Shown one piece after another: positions 1-8,324 of a DNA stretch of 42,983 nucleotides. This DNA comes from Chitinophagales bacterium (GTDB lineage Bacteria > Bacteroidota > Bacteroidia > Chitinophagales > Saprospiraceae): the NCBI GenBank assembly GCA_013299105.1, contig JAAFJY010000043.1, positions 1 to 42,983 on the forward strand, written 5' to 3'. Each line of letters begins with the position of its first letter. The first letter of the stretch is position 1. The translations under genes and the position numbers were made by a program. The notes under the pieces are model-generated. The model was not told the DNA's origin. It worked only from the letters and a program-made list of their open reading frames with translations, and did not search any database.

Positions 1-173
1 TCGTAGCTTTGAGCGGTGTCCACATCGAAGTTATTTTTTGTTTCACATCTCAAAACTACGAAAGTGTGGGCACTCTTTTCTCTGTAAAAAACGTAGGGAA
101 GAAAACTAATCAAATTACACACCCTAGGTTTATACGTGACTTGTCACTTATCATTTCGCTCGCAATGCGCTAC

Positions 174-2114
174 TTAGTTACCCAACTCCAATACCCGAAT
201 CCCACTTGCCTTCACTTTCAGCGTTCCCAAGCTGCTCAAAGTTTCGCCGCTGATCACGTCCTTGGCTGATGAATAGCCGTTTAGCATCTCTGCATATCGC
301 CCCATCGAATGCTCGACCTCTTTGTCGTTGGTGTTCCAAATCACCAGGATGCGTTGCTTGTCGTTGTAGCGGAAAAACACGTACACCCCATTGTCAGGAA
401 TGAAATGGCGGGTTTTACCGCTGTGTAGGGCGGGGGTGTTTTTGCGGTAGTTCAACAGCTTGCGCAGGTACTGAAACTGGGCCTCCTCAGCAGCGTTGCG
501 GCCTTGGGCTGTGAACTTATTTTCTTTGTCTTCGGCCCAGCCGCCAGGGAAGTCTTTGCGGCCACCTTCGCCAAAACCGCCGCCTGCGCCCGTCATGCCA
601 ATCTCGGTACCATAATAAATGCAAGGCAAACCCCGTATGCACAGCATAGCCGCCAAGGCCGATTGGTATTGGGCTTGGTTGCCATTAAGCATGGAGAGCA
701 AGCGGTTGGTGTCGTGGTTGTCGAGGAACAGCACATTTCGCAAGGGATTGGCGTACATGAAGTCATTGGCCAAGGTGATGTAGAGGCGGTTCACGCCATC
801 GGTCCAGCCTTGGCGGCCTACCATTGCCTCTTGCAGGGCAAAATGAACCTGGAAATCGGTCACACCAGGCAAGTAACGGGGTGTTTTGGCCGCTATGCTG
901 CCTTGGGTGTATTGGGCTTGCGAGGCGAGGCCCTGCACCCAGGTTTCGCCAAAAAACGTAAAACCGGGGTATTCTTCCTGCATCCGCTTGCCCCATTGCA
1001 CCATAAAATCTTGCTCTGGGTAAAAATAGGTATCGATCCGGTAGGCGTCTTGCCCGCTGTATTCCATCCACCAGATGTTGTTGTACAGCAGGTAATTGGC
1101 CACGAAAGGGTTGCGTTGGTTCCAGTCGGGCATGTGGTTGTCAAACCAGCCGTCGGTCAGTTTCTTGCGGTCGGCTTCCGATACATAAGGGTCGATCCAC
1201 ACTGCATCGCGGTAATTGGAGGGCGTGAATTCGTTCCAATGCTGGTTGATCCAATTGTCAAATGGCAGGTCTTTGATGATCCAATGTTGGTCGCCAGTGT
1301 GGTTGTGTACGATGTCCATCACCACTTTGAGGCCCTTGGCATGGGCTTTTTCCACAAATTCTTTGTACAAGGCATTGCTGCCAAAGCGTGCATCGACCTC
1401 GTAGTGATCAGTGGTTGCATAGCCGTGGTACGATTCATATGGCTCGTCGCATTCCAGGACCGGATTGACCCAAATGGCGGTTGCTCCCAAGTCTTTGATG
1501 TAGTCCAGGCGGTCGATGATGCCTTGCAAGTCGCCTCCATGCCGGAAAAAAATCTTGTCGCGGTTGATGCCTGTTTGTTGCATGCCAGGCTTGCTGTCGT
1601 TGCTGGGGTCGCCGTTGGCAAAGCGGTCGGGCATGATGAGGTAGAGGTTGTCCGCAGGACTCAGGCCTTGGCGTACAATAGGGCGACGGTCGCGGGCCAG
1701 CAGCTCGTATTCATAGGTTTTCTGGCCGCCACAAAGCTGGATTTTAATTTTTCCAGGCCGGGTTTGGGGGCTGATCCAGAGGTCAATGAAGAGGTAGTTG
1801 GGGTTTTCGGCCTTGTGGATTTTGACCACCTTCACCCCCGGATAGACCAAGCTAAAGCTGCAATTTTTGATGTTTTGGTCGTAAATCATCAGTTGTAGGC
1901 GAGGGTTTTTCATGCCTGTCCACCAGTTGCCGGGGCAGATTCTGGCTTTGTCCACGGTTCCGCCAGCGGTGCTGCGCTTGTAGTAATCAGGCTTTTTCAT
2001 GCCCAAAGGCATGCGTTGGAAGGGGTCGTTGTCGTAGATGCTGTTTTGGGCAAAAGAAGTTACGATACCAAACGCCCAAATACAAAGGCTAAAGAGGATC
2101 TGGCTAAGTTTCAT
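174..2114 (-). CDS. Secreted GH13 alpha-amylase family enzyme (cyclomaltodextrinase/neopullulanase-like)
   Basis: 646 residues with a signal peptide (about 1-22, ending SFAQ), so it acts outside the cytoplasm, probably in the periplasm or at the surface. An N-terminal beta domain (about 25-135) precedes the (beta/alpha)8 barrel. All four GH13 conserved regions are visible: DIVHNH near residue 266, YRIDTY near 357 (nucleophile Asp), FFGETW near 387 (acid/base Glu) and LDNHDTNR near 466. The C-terminus (about 560-646) looks like the usual beta-sandwich. The family hydrolyses alpha-1,4 (and some alpha-1,6) bonds of maltodextrins, cyclodextrins or pullulan, as SusA does in Bacteroides. The start ATG is followed directly by the signal peptide. 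No SusC/SusD neighbours, so it is not in a classical starch locus; exact substrate is uncertain. Confidence 0.93.
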   Translation of the reverse strand: MKLSQILFSLCIWAFGIVTSFAQNSIYDNDPFQRMPLGMKKPDYYKRSTAGGTVDKARICPGNWWTGMKNPRLQLMIYDQNIKNCSFSLVYPGVKVVKIHKAENPNYLFIDLWISPQTRPGKIKIQLCGGQKTYEYELLARDRRPIVRQGLSPADNLYLIMPDRFANGDPSNDSKPGMQQTGINRDKIFFRHGGDLQGIIDRLDYIKDLGATAIWVNPVLECDEPYESYHGYATTDHYEVDARFGSNALYKEFVEKAHAKGLKVVMDIVHNHTGDQHWIIKDLPFDNWINQHWNEFTPSNYRDAVWIDPYVSEADRKKLTDGWFDNHMPDWNQRNPFVANYLLYNNIWWMEYSGQDAYRIDTYFYPEQDFMVQWGKRMQEEYPGFTFFGETWVQGLASQAQYTQGSIAAKTPRYLPGVTDFQVHFALQEAMVGRQGWTDGVNRLYITLANDFMYANPLRNVLFLDNHDTNRLLSMLNGNQAQYQSALAAMLCIRGLPCIYYGTEIGMTGAGGGFGEGGRKDFPGGWAEDKENKFTAQGRNAAEEAQFQYLRKLLNYRKNTPALHSGKTRHFIPDNGVYVFFRYNDKQRILVIWNTNDKEVEHSMGRYAEMLNGYSSAKDVISGETLSSLGTLKVKASGIRVLELGN

Positions 2115-2207
2115 ACAGGTGTCGCTTTGTTTGTTGGGTGAAAATAGGGGTTTTTGGGTGAATTAAAGCATTTTGGTTTGAAATATGAGCGGCCTAACTT
2201 TTACGAA

Positions 2208-3242
2208 TCACAAATGCTGGTTCTTCACCGCCACGATCTGTGCCATGATGCTCAGTGCAATTTCCTTGGCCGTTTTGGACTTGATCGGCAGGCCCACAGG
2301 CGCGTGGATGCGCTGGATGTCCTGCTCCGAAAAACCCGCTTCTAGTAAGCGTTGCTTGCGTTTTTCATTCGAGGCCTTGCTCGACAGGGCACCAATGTAA
2401 GCGACTTTCGAGCGCAGTAGCAAGTGCAAAGCCTGGTCGTCGATCTTTGGATCGTGAGCCATGACCACCGCAAAACTGTACTCGTCCAATTGGTAATCGG
2501 GCAAGACCTCAGCGGGATATTCCTCGAACAGTTGGTCAGGAGCAGTCGTGAATTGCGTGTTTTGGGCAAAAGTGCCGCGTGGGTCCATCACGGTCACTTC
2601 AAAATCGAAATACTTGGCCAGGTGGACCAATTCTGCGGCTGCATGTGCTGCCCCAACCACGAATAGTTGCAGTTTGGGAGGATAAACACCCAGAAAATAG
2701 GTCGTTCCAGCGTACTCCAAAACCTGGCTTTTGCGCTCCTGGTAGGCTTTGAGGGCAATTTGGCTCAGTTCATCGCCCTCGTTTTCCTTCAACTCAGCAG
2801 GGACAAAAAAACGATGCGGGGCACTTAAATCCTGGAGCGGGGTAAGCAATACACACCCCTGGTTTTGGGCCAAAGCCGCTTGGAAATTTGCCCACAAGCC
2901 CTGATCGACTTGGGCCAAACCAGGCTCCAGTAAAATTTCGATGGTACCGCCACAAGTCAAGCCCACCGACCAAGCATCCTGGTCCGATACGCCAAATTTG
3001 AGCACTTTGCGAGCTTTGGTGGCTTGTACTTCGGCGGTTTCGCGCAAAATCGCTCCTTCCACGCAGCCGCCCGATACCGAGCCCAGCATCTCGCCATTCG
3101 GCCCGATGAACATGTTGGTGCCAATGGGACGGGGCGAGCTGCCCCAGGTGTTGACCACCGTGGCAGTACAAAAAGACTGGCCAGCTTCGGCCCAAGTGGA
3201 TATTTTGCTTAGAAATTCTCGCATTTTCTTTGGTAATGTCAT
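2208..3242 (-). CDS. XdhC/CoxI family protein (molybdenum-hydroxylase maturation)
   Basis: 344 residues. The N-terminal XdhC_CoxI domain carries WGSSPRPIG and GSVSGGCVEGAI (about 30-65). The C-terminal half is the Rossmann-like XdhC_C domain, beginning near LFVVGAAHAAAELVHLA and followed by TVMDPRG. Family members bind molybdenum cofactor and help insert the sulfurated form into xanthine dehydrogenase-type enzymes; no such hydroxylase gene is in this window, so its client is unknown. The ATG at 3242 shares its A with the TGA of tsaD (TGATG), which indicates translational coupling. A TTG one codon upstream is possible but less likely. Confidence 0.88.
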   Translation of the reverse strand: MTLPKKMREFLSKISTWAEAGQSFCTATVVNTWGSSPRPIGTNMFIGPNGEMLGSVSGGCVEGAILRETAEVQATKARKVLKFGVSDQDAWSVGLTCGGTIEILLEPGLAQVDQGLWANFQAALAQNQGCVLLTPLQDLSAPHRFFVPAELKENEGDELSQIALKAYQERKSQVLEYAGTTYFLGVYPPKLQLFVVGAAHAAAELVHLAKYFDFEVTVMDPRGTFAQNTQFTTAPDQLFEEYPAEVLPDYQLDEYSFAVVMAHDPKIDDQALHLLLRSKVAYIGALSSKASNEKRKQRLLEAGFSEQDIQRIHAPVGLPIKSKTAKEIALSIMAQIVAVKNQHL

Positions 3243-4237
3243 CAATACCGCGCTACCGGAGCGATGTCCAGTGTAGCAAAGTCTTGTTGGAGGTACTTGT
3301 AATAAGCTGTGATGCCAATCATAGCCGCATTGTCGGTACAGTATTCAAACTTGGGGATGTAGGCTTTCCAGCCTTGCGCTTCAGCGGTTTTTTGCAAGGC
3401 ATTCCGCAAGCCCGAATTGGCTGAAACGCCCCCGGCCAAGGCCACTTCTTTGATTCCCGTTTGCCCGGCAGCCTTGAGCAGTTTATTGATCAAAATGCTA
3501 ACGATGCGATCCTGCACCGAAGCACAGATATCAGACAAATTTTCGGCAATGAAGTTTGGGTTTTCCGCCACTTGTTTTTTCAAAAAATACATGATGGAGG
3601 TCTTCAGGCCGCTGAAGGAAAAGTCCAGTCCTGGGATTTTTGGCTCAGGAAATTTGAAAACTGGTTTGCCTTCTTTTGCCAAGCGGTCGATGATCGGTCC
3701 GGCGGGATAATCGAGGCCCAACATTTTACCCGTTTTGTCAAAAGCTTCACCCGCCGCATCGTCGATGGTTTGGCCGAGGATTTCCATTTCGAGGTAATCG
3801 CGGACCACCAAAATTTGGGTATGCCCGCCCGATACTGTCAAGCACAAAAAAGGAAAATTAGGCTTGGGATCTTCTGCAAAATGGGCCAAAACGTGGGCGT
3901 CCAAGTGGTTGACCTCAATGATGGGCAGGTTAAGGGCTTGTGCAAAAGCCTTGGCAAAAGAAACCCCCACAATCAAAGAGCCGATCAAGCCCGGGCCACG
4001 CGTGAAACCCACCGCCTGGATGTCTGCTTTTTGGATGCCCGCTTTTTGAATTGCAGCCTCTACTACGGGCACGATATTAATTTGATGCGCCCTGGATGCA
4101 ACCTCTGGCACCACTCCTCCGTATAAACGATGGATATCCTGGGTAGCCACCACATTGCTCAGGACTTTACCGTCTTGAACGATGGCTGCTGCGGTATCGT
4201 CACAAGAAGACTCTATGGCTAAAATAGTCGTTGACAT
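3242..4237 (-). CDS. tsaD: tRNA N6-adenosine threonylcarbamoyltransferase TsaD
   Basis: 331 residues, the usual length of bacterial TsaD. It transfers the threonylcarbamoyl group to A37 of ANN-decoding tRNAs, working with TsaB and TsaE in the cytoplasm. Visible signatures: the N-terminal ESSCDDT, metal-binding His111 and His115 in NHLDAHVLAH, SGGHTQ near 136-141, GEAFDKTGKMLGLDYPGGP-like stretch near 162-180 (here with YPAGP), and CTDNAAMIG near the C-terminus. It is the first gene of a tsaD-xdhC pair read on the minus strand and diverges from the bactofilin gene across a 113-bp gap. TsaB, TsaC and TsaE are not in the window. Confidence 0.97.
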   Translation of the reverse strand: MSTTILAIESSCDDTAAAIVQDGKVLSNVVATQDIHRLYGGVVPEVASRAHQINIVPVVEAAIQKAGIQKADIQAVGFTRGPGLIGSLIVGVSFAKAFAQALNLPIIEVNHLDAHVLAHFAEDPKPNFPFLCLTVSGGHTQILVVRDYLEMEILGQTIDDAAGEAFDKTGKMLGLDYPAGPIIDRLAKEGKPVFKFPEPKIPGLDFSFSGLKTSIMYFLKKQVAENPNFIAENLSDICASVQDRIVSILINKLLKAAGQTGIKEVALAGGVSANSGLRNALQKTAEAQGWKAYIPKFEYCTDNAAMIGITAYYKYLQQDFATLDIAPVARY

Positions 4238-4350
4238 TTGTTGAAATTTGGGCGAAAAACCCTATTTTTCGGCACTATTTTGAAACCTGATCAAGTTTAG
4301 ACTTCTCATTACGTAAGCTAAACTTATCCCAAGAACAAAACTGATAGGAC

Positions 4351-4743
4351 ATGGCAACTTCCACTTTCACTGCCCGCAAAGAAGCGAGTTCTCCATTTTC
4401 CACTTCCAACTCCAACAGCAATGATGGATCTGGCAGCTGTGTCATTGCCCAAGGCACAAAAATAGAAGGAAATTTTCAATCCAGCGAAAATGTACGCCTT
4501 GATGGCACCGTCAATGGTGATTTCACCTGCGAAAAAAAGCTGGTGGTTGGCCGCGACGGCAAAGTCGACGGCAGCATCCGCGCTCGCGAGGCCATGATCA
4601 TGGGCACGGTAACGGGGGATGTTGACGTTCAGGGTATCTTGCAACTGGACAAAACCGCCCAGGTAAAAGGCAATATTGCAGCAGGTTCATTGGCCATCGA
4701 AGAGGGAGCCCGTTTTGATGGTGTGCTCAAGATGAACCGCTGA
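4351..4743 (+). CDS. Bactofilin family polymer-forming cytoskeletal protein
   Basis: 130 residues. A low-complexity Ser/Asn-rich N-terminal tail (about 1-28) precedes a right-handed beta-helix core (about 30-128) built of short strands spaced by Gly-Asp/Asn turns: GTKIEGNF, LDGTVNGDF, GKVDGSI, GTVTGDV, AQVKGNI. Bactofilins polymerise without nucleotide into filaments that scaffold cell-shape or peptidoglycan enzymes. Unlike many bacteria, there is no adjacent M23 peptidase gene. The last 17 bp overlap the 3' end of the convergent LytTR regulator gene. Confidence 0.93.
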   Translation: MATSTFTARKEASSPFSTSNSNSNDGSGSCVIAQGTKIEGNFQSSENVRLDGTVNGDFTCEKKLVVGRDGKVDGSIRAREAMIMGTVTGDVDVQGILQLDKTAQVKGNIAAGSLAIEEGARFDGVLKMNR

Positions 4744-5446
4744 TCCTCTCTAAGCGCTCCTGCACTAGCATTTTGTAAAACCGGCCAATTGGTAAAGATT
4801 TGCCCGCAATGACCACTTCATTGGCGGAGTAGGCGTCGATCTGTTTGGATGAAATCAAAAATGAACGGTGGATGCGGAAGAAATCGTCGCTGGCGATGTA
4901 TTGTTCTACTTCCGTCAACTGCATTTGCACCATGATAAATTTGTCGAGGTAAAAAATCTTGACGTAATCCCCCGATCCCTCAATGTAGCGAATTTCATCT
5001 AAATGTACCTTGATGTTCATGCGATTGGCTTTGAAAAAGCGGAAGGGTCGGGTAGGGACTTGGCTTGACTCTACTACCTGGGTCAAAACAGGACTTGGTT
5101 CGGGCAATAGTCGGTTCACTGCTTTGAGAAAACGGTCAAACTCAACGGGCTTGAGCAAATAATCGCTTACTTCCAGCTCAAAACCCTCCACCGCGTACTG
5201 GTGATAAGCCGTGGTCAGGATCACTTTGGGCCTTTTGTTGAGGATGCGCAACAAATCCAATCCTTTGAGTTTTGGCATGTTGATGTCCAAAACCAATACA
5301 TCCACCTGCTGGCTGCGCAAAAAATCCAGGGCCGCCAGGGCATCGTGGCAAACCCCCGCCAATTGCAAAAATGGAATCTCGCCAATGTGTTTTTCGATCA
5401 CTTTAGCGGCCAATGGTTCGTCGTCAACTACTAAGCAAGTCAACAT
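4727..5446 (-). CDS. LytTR-family response regulator
   Basis: 239 residues. Receiver domain at about 1-120 with acidic pocket Asp8/Asp9, phosphoacceptor Asp54 in LVLDINMPKLKG and conserved Lys in LLKPVEF. The LytTR DNA-binding domain is at about 135-235 (FFKANRMNIKVHLDEIRYIE, FFRIHRSFLIS). Such regulators bind DNA directly when phosphorylated by a LytS-type kinase. The gene starts 1 bp after the stop of the kinase gene upstream, so the pair is one operon. Its stop TGA at 4727-4729 lies inside the end of the convergent bactofilin gene. Confidence 0.95.
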   Translation of the reverse strand: MLTCLVVDDEPLAAKVIEKHIGEIPFLQLAGVCHDALAALDFLRSQQVDVLVLDINMPKLKGLDLLRILNKRPKVILTTAYHQYAVEGFELEVSDYLLKPVEFDRFLKAVNRLLPEPSPVLTQVVESSQVPTRPFRFFKANRMNIKVHLDEIRYIEGSGDYVKIFYLDKFIMVQMQLTEVEQYIASDDFFRIHRSFLISSKQIDAYSANEVVIAGKSLPIGRFYKMLVQERLERISGSS

Positions 5447-5447
5447 A

Positions 5448-6479
5448 TCATCCCAATTTTATCCAAAGCTGAAAAAAATAACTGTGCTCTGTCACTTCAA
5501 TGTTCAGCCGATGCTTTTCGGGGTAGAGCAGTTCCAATTGTCTTTTAAGGTTTTTGAGGCCAATCCCCCCTGGTTCCACGCTGGAATGTGGCCCAATGTC
5601 CTTTGAGTTGTAGGTTTCTAGCCAGATTTCGTCATTTTTCTGCCGGATTGATACGTCAATTTGTGCCGCAGATAGCTGGTTACTGGCTCCATGTTTGAAA
5701 CAGTTTTCCACCACTGGCAAGAAAAGCAAAGGAGAAATCAACACATTTCCGTTTTCAATTTCCTCATTGTAAGCCAATTGTAAGCGTTCATTATAGCGGA
5801 TGCGCTCCAACTCCAGGTAGTCTTTGATCACTTTGGTTTCTTTCCAAAGTGGCACCTCGGCGTCTGCGCATTCGTACAAGACATAACGCATTAGGTTAGA
5901 CAATTTTAAGAGCATGTCGGCGGTGCGGTCCGATTTTTCGAGGGCCAGAGAATATACGTTGTTCAGGGTGTTGAAGTAGAGGTGGGGGTTGATTTGGGCT
6001 TTGAGTAGGGACAATTCCGATTGTAATTTCTCTTTGATCAACTCATTTTCCCGCAACTTGGCCTGGAATTTTTCACTCACGATGTTCAAAATACCCCACA
6101 AAAAAACCACTGCGCTGACATCGAATAAAAAATGGACTACGCCATTCAACTTGATCATCCAAGTGAAGGCATATTTTGGAAAAAAAAGTGAACTGGTGAA
6201 TTTAGCCAGGTATAAATTGATGATGGCAGCTGGAATGAGCAGCAAGACTATTTTGAGGGCAGTGGTCCAGATTATAGAATTGGGCTCCCAATCCCGAATC
6301 CATTTCAAGGTTAAATATGCTACGATGATTTTTAGGGGCAATTGCAAGGCTTCATTCACCGTCGAAAAGACAACGCCTTCCCCAACAATCGCTGTCAAAA
6401 ACACCACCACGATGAGGTAAATGGACCAAAAAACCAGGCTGCTAATATTCCCTTTAATCATGCCTCGAAGATCACCCAT
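5448..6479 (-). CDS. LytS-family sensor histidine kinase (His_kinase PF06580)
   Basis: 343 residues from the ATG at 6479. Four hydrophobic segments occupy about residues 10-135, then a short coiled-coil linker (KFQAKLRENELIKEKLQ), then the His_kinase domain. The motif QINPHLYFNTLNN contains the phosphorylated His (about residue 166). An HATPase domain with ENCFKHG and GGIGLKNLKRQLELL closes the protein. No periplasmic sensor domain is seen, so the signal is probably sensed in the membrane. An in-frame TTG at 6509 would add ten residues; ATG is preferred, but the start is not certain. Partner: the LytTR regulator immediately downstream. Confidence 0.92.
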   Translation of the reverse strand: MGDLRGMIKGNISSLVFWSIYLIVVVFLTAIVGEGVVFSTVNEALQLPLKIIVAYLTLKWIRDWEPNSIIWTTALKIVLLLIPAAIINLYLAKFTSSLFFPKYAFTWMIKLNGVVHFLFDVSAVVFLWGILNIVSEKFQAKLRENELIKEKLQSELSLLKAQINPHLYFNTLNNVYSLALEKSDRTADMLLKLSNLMRYVLYECADAEVPLWKETKVIKDYLELERIRYNERLQLAYNEEIENGNVLISPLLFLPVVENCFKHGASNQLSAAQIDVSIRQKNDEIWLETYNSKDIGPHSSVEPGGIGLKNLKRQLELLYPEKHRLNIEVTEHSYFFQLWIKLG

Positions 6480-6874
6480 ATTGTGCAAAATCGGCTTTTT
6501 TTCTGACAACCAGCCTTAAATTACCGCTAGACTGCACATTTGACAGGCTAAACGCCGCTCATTGCGGCTAAAGTGTAAAGTATCCGTTTCAATCATCGGT
6601 GCATCGAATAAGTAGGTGGGTAGAAAAAGCAGTGCTTTACTTTCCACTCTGAATCATCCGCATACTATCGTTATTCATAGCCGCTCAAGCTGATGTTTGA
6701 TAGAATTCACCCGACTTATGAATTTGAAAAACAATAAACTTGGGCGGTTTTTATAACGATTTTCAAAAGAAATGGGTAGAAAGCTGGTTCAAGGCACATT
6801 ATTTCAGAAAATCCGCGGTGACCTTGGACGACTTGCTGCCCATTCACATACACCCGATACTGCTATGAAAACCA
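6480..6874. other. Gene-free stretch upstream of the DUF2911 gene
   Basis: About 0.4 kb between the start of the kinase gene and the hairpin before the DUF2911 gene. It contains a small GC hairpin (GCCGC-TCATT-GCGGC, 6554-6568) and a 42-codon open stretch (6740-6868) with only a TTG start, which is not convincing as a gene. The kinase promoter should lie here, but no clear TAnnTTTG element was found. Confidence 0.5.
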
Positions 6875-6903
6875 AGGGCCTCTGGTTTGGAGGCCCTATT
6901 TTT
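6875..6903 (+). terminator. Rho-independent terminator-like hairpin just before the DUF2911 start codon
   Basis: A perfect 8-bp stem AGGGCCTC / GAGGCCCT with a 7-nt loop is followed by ATTTTTC. It ends only about 20 nt before the ATG at 6924. It could stop a short upstream transcript or act as a leader attenuator. Confidence 0.65.
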
Positions 6904-6923
6904 CATCACCCAATTCGTTTATT

Positions 6924-8036
6924 ATGCTTCGTTTTCTCACTTGTTTAGTACTTGTTTTAGCCGCTGCCAACTTGCTCAATGCCCAAAGTGGCCTCACTTT
7001 TCCAGCCCAAAGCTCCAAAAGAGCAGCTGTGAGTGAGCAAATCGGCTTATGCAACATCGAAATCAAATACGGCCGCCCTGGCGTAAAAGGCCGCGAAGGC
7101 AAAGTTTGGGGCACCACGGTAGCGCATTATGGTTTCATCGACCAAGGTTTTGGCACTTCTACTTCAGCGCCTTGGCGGGCGGGAGCCGATGAAAATACCA
7201 CGATTTTGTTTTCAAATGAGGTTAAAATCGAAGGAAAAGACTTGCCAGCTGGAAAATATGGCCTGTTTATGGCCAATGGCGAAACAGAAACGACCATCAT
7301 TTTCTCCAAAGCAAACAATGCCTGGGGCAGCTACACTTACGATCCCAAAGACGATGCTTTGCGGGTGACGGTGAAAAACCAAAACCTAAGCGAAAGTGTA
7401 GAGTGGTTGAAATACGAGTTTGAAAACCAAAGCGACAACAGTGCTGTCATTGCTTTGAAATGGGAAAAGCGCTCCATTCCTTTCAAAGTAGAAGTGGATG
7501 TCCATAAAATTCAATTGGCCTCAATGGCCCGTGAGTTGACCAACCTACAAGGTTTTGGTTGGGAAGGCTTCCATGCTGCCGCGAATTACTGCCTGCAAAA
7601 CAACATTGCCCTGGAACAAGGCTTGAAATGGGCGGACCAAGCGATGGGGCCACGTTTTGGCGGGGCCAAAAACTTTCAAACCCTCAGTACCAAGGCCGGA
7701 CTTTTGATGAAAATGGGCAAGGAGAGCGAAGCTGCAGCCATTTACAAAGAAGCCATGCCAATGGGAACCATGCAGGAGGTACACGCCTATGGCCGGACTT
7801 TGCTGGCTGCCAAAAAAGCGAAGGAAGCATTCGAGGTATTCAAGTTCAACCACGACAAAAACCCCAAGCAGTTTACCACCATCATGGGGCTGGTACGTGG
7901 TTATTCTGCGATCGGCGACTATCCCAAAGCCCTGGAACAGGCGAAAATTGCCTTGCCGATGGCCCCCGATACCAACAACAAGAGCAACATCGAGGCCATG
8001 ATCAAGAAATTGGAGCAGAATAAAGACGCGAATTGA
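6924..8036 (+). CDS. DUF2911 domain protein with TPR-like C-terminal half
   Basis: 370 residues with signal peptide 1-21 (LLNAQ). The DUF2911 domain spans about 25-190, with its characteristic sequence QIGLCNIEIKYGRPGVKGR early and WRAGADENTTILFSNEV, then the LPAGKYGLF turn. The rest (about 215-365) is helical with tetratricopeptide-like pairs (GKESEAAAIYKEAMPMG, YPKALEQAKIALPMAP). Function of DUF2911 is not established; these proteins are common exported proteins of Bacteroidota. It is monocistronic, convergent with the symporter gene, with a terminator-like hairpin 20 nt before its start. Confidence 0.9.
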   Translation: MLRFLTCLVLVLAAANLLNAQSGLTFPAQSSKRAAVSEQIGLCNIEIKYGRPGVKGREGKVWGTTVAHYGFIDQGFGTSTSAPWRAGADENTTILFSNEVKIEGKDLPAGKYGLFMANGETETTIIFSKANNAWGSYTYDPKDDALRVTVKNQNLSESVEWLKYEFENQSDNSAVIALKWEKRSIPFKVEVDVHKIQLASMARELTNLQGFGWEGFHAAANYCLQNNIALEQGLKWADQAMGPRFGGAKNFQTLSTKAGLLMKMGKESEAAAIYKEAMPMGTMQEVHAYGRTLLAAKKAKEAFEVFKFNHDKNPKQFTTIMGLVRGYSAIGDYPKALEQAKIALPMAPDTNNKSNIEAMIKKLEQNKDAN

Positions 8037-8054
8037 CGTGACTTGCTGCTTTGG

Positions 8055-8096
8055 TTATGAATTATGAGTGATGGGTGATGAGTGGGGGCTCGCCAG
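8055..8096 (+). repeat. 7-bp tandem repeat followed by GGGGCTCGC core (third copy of a motif also inside MITE family 1)
   Basis: Four degenerate heptamers (TTATGAA, TTATGAG, TGATGGG, TGATGAG) run into TGGGGGCTCGCCAG. The same arrangement, heptamer array then GGGGCTCGCTGG, occurs inside both 214-bp elements at 10229-10279 and 26715-26766. The terminal inverted repeats of those elements are absent here. The rest of the 288-bp gap between the two convergent genes shows no other feature. Confidence 0.55.
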
Positions 8097-8324
8097 TTGA
8101 ATTTGTGGGTGATTTTAATTTTCGTTTTCTGATGGGGTCTTTGAGGCATCTTTAAATGCAGATTTGGCAACGAAAACACATCTAAAATCGTGTAACCCTG
8201 GGCTTCAGTCCGGAGACAAAGCACAACCCCAAATTCACATCTGAAATCTATCCAACAGTTGCATCAAAAGCGAATAAAACAAATTTGGAGAGTAGTGATT
8301 CAAGGGGTCAGACTGGTCAGCGGA

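Noticed and set aside
504-1898. Long 464-codon plus-strand open frame
   Set aside because: It is antisense to the GH13 gene, whose conserved catalytic motifs and signal peptide are clear. The plus-strand product has no recognisable domain and a shadow-like composition.
6740-6868. Possible 42-residue small protein before the DUF2911 gene
   Set aside because: Only a TTG start, no ribosome-site or promoter support, no recognisable sequence. It could be a gene remnant, but evidence is too thin.
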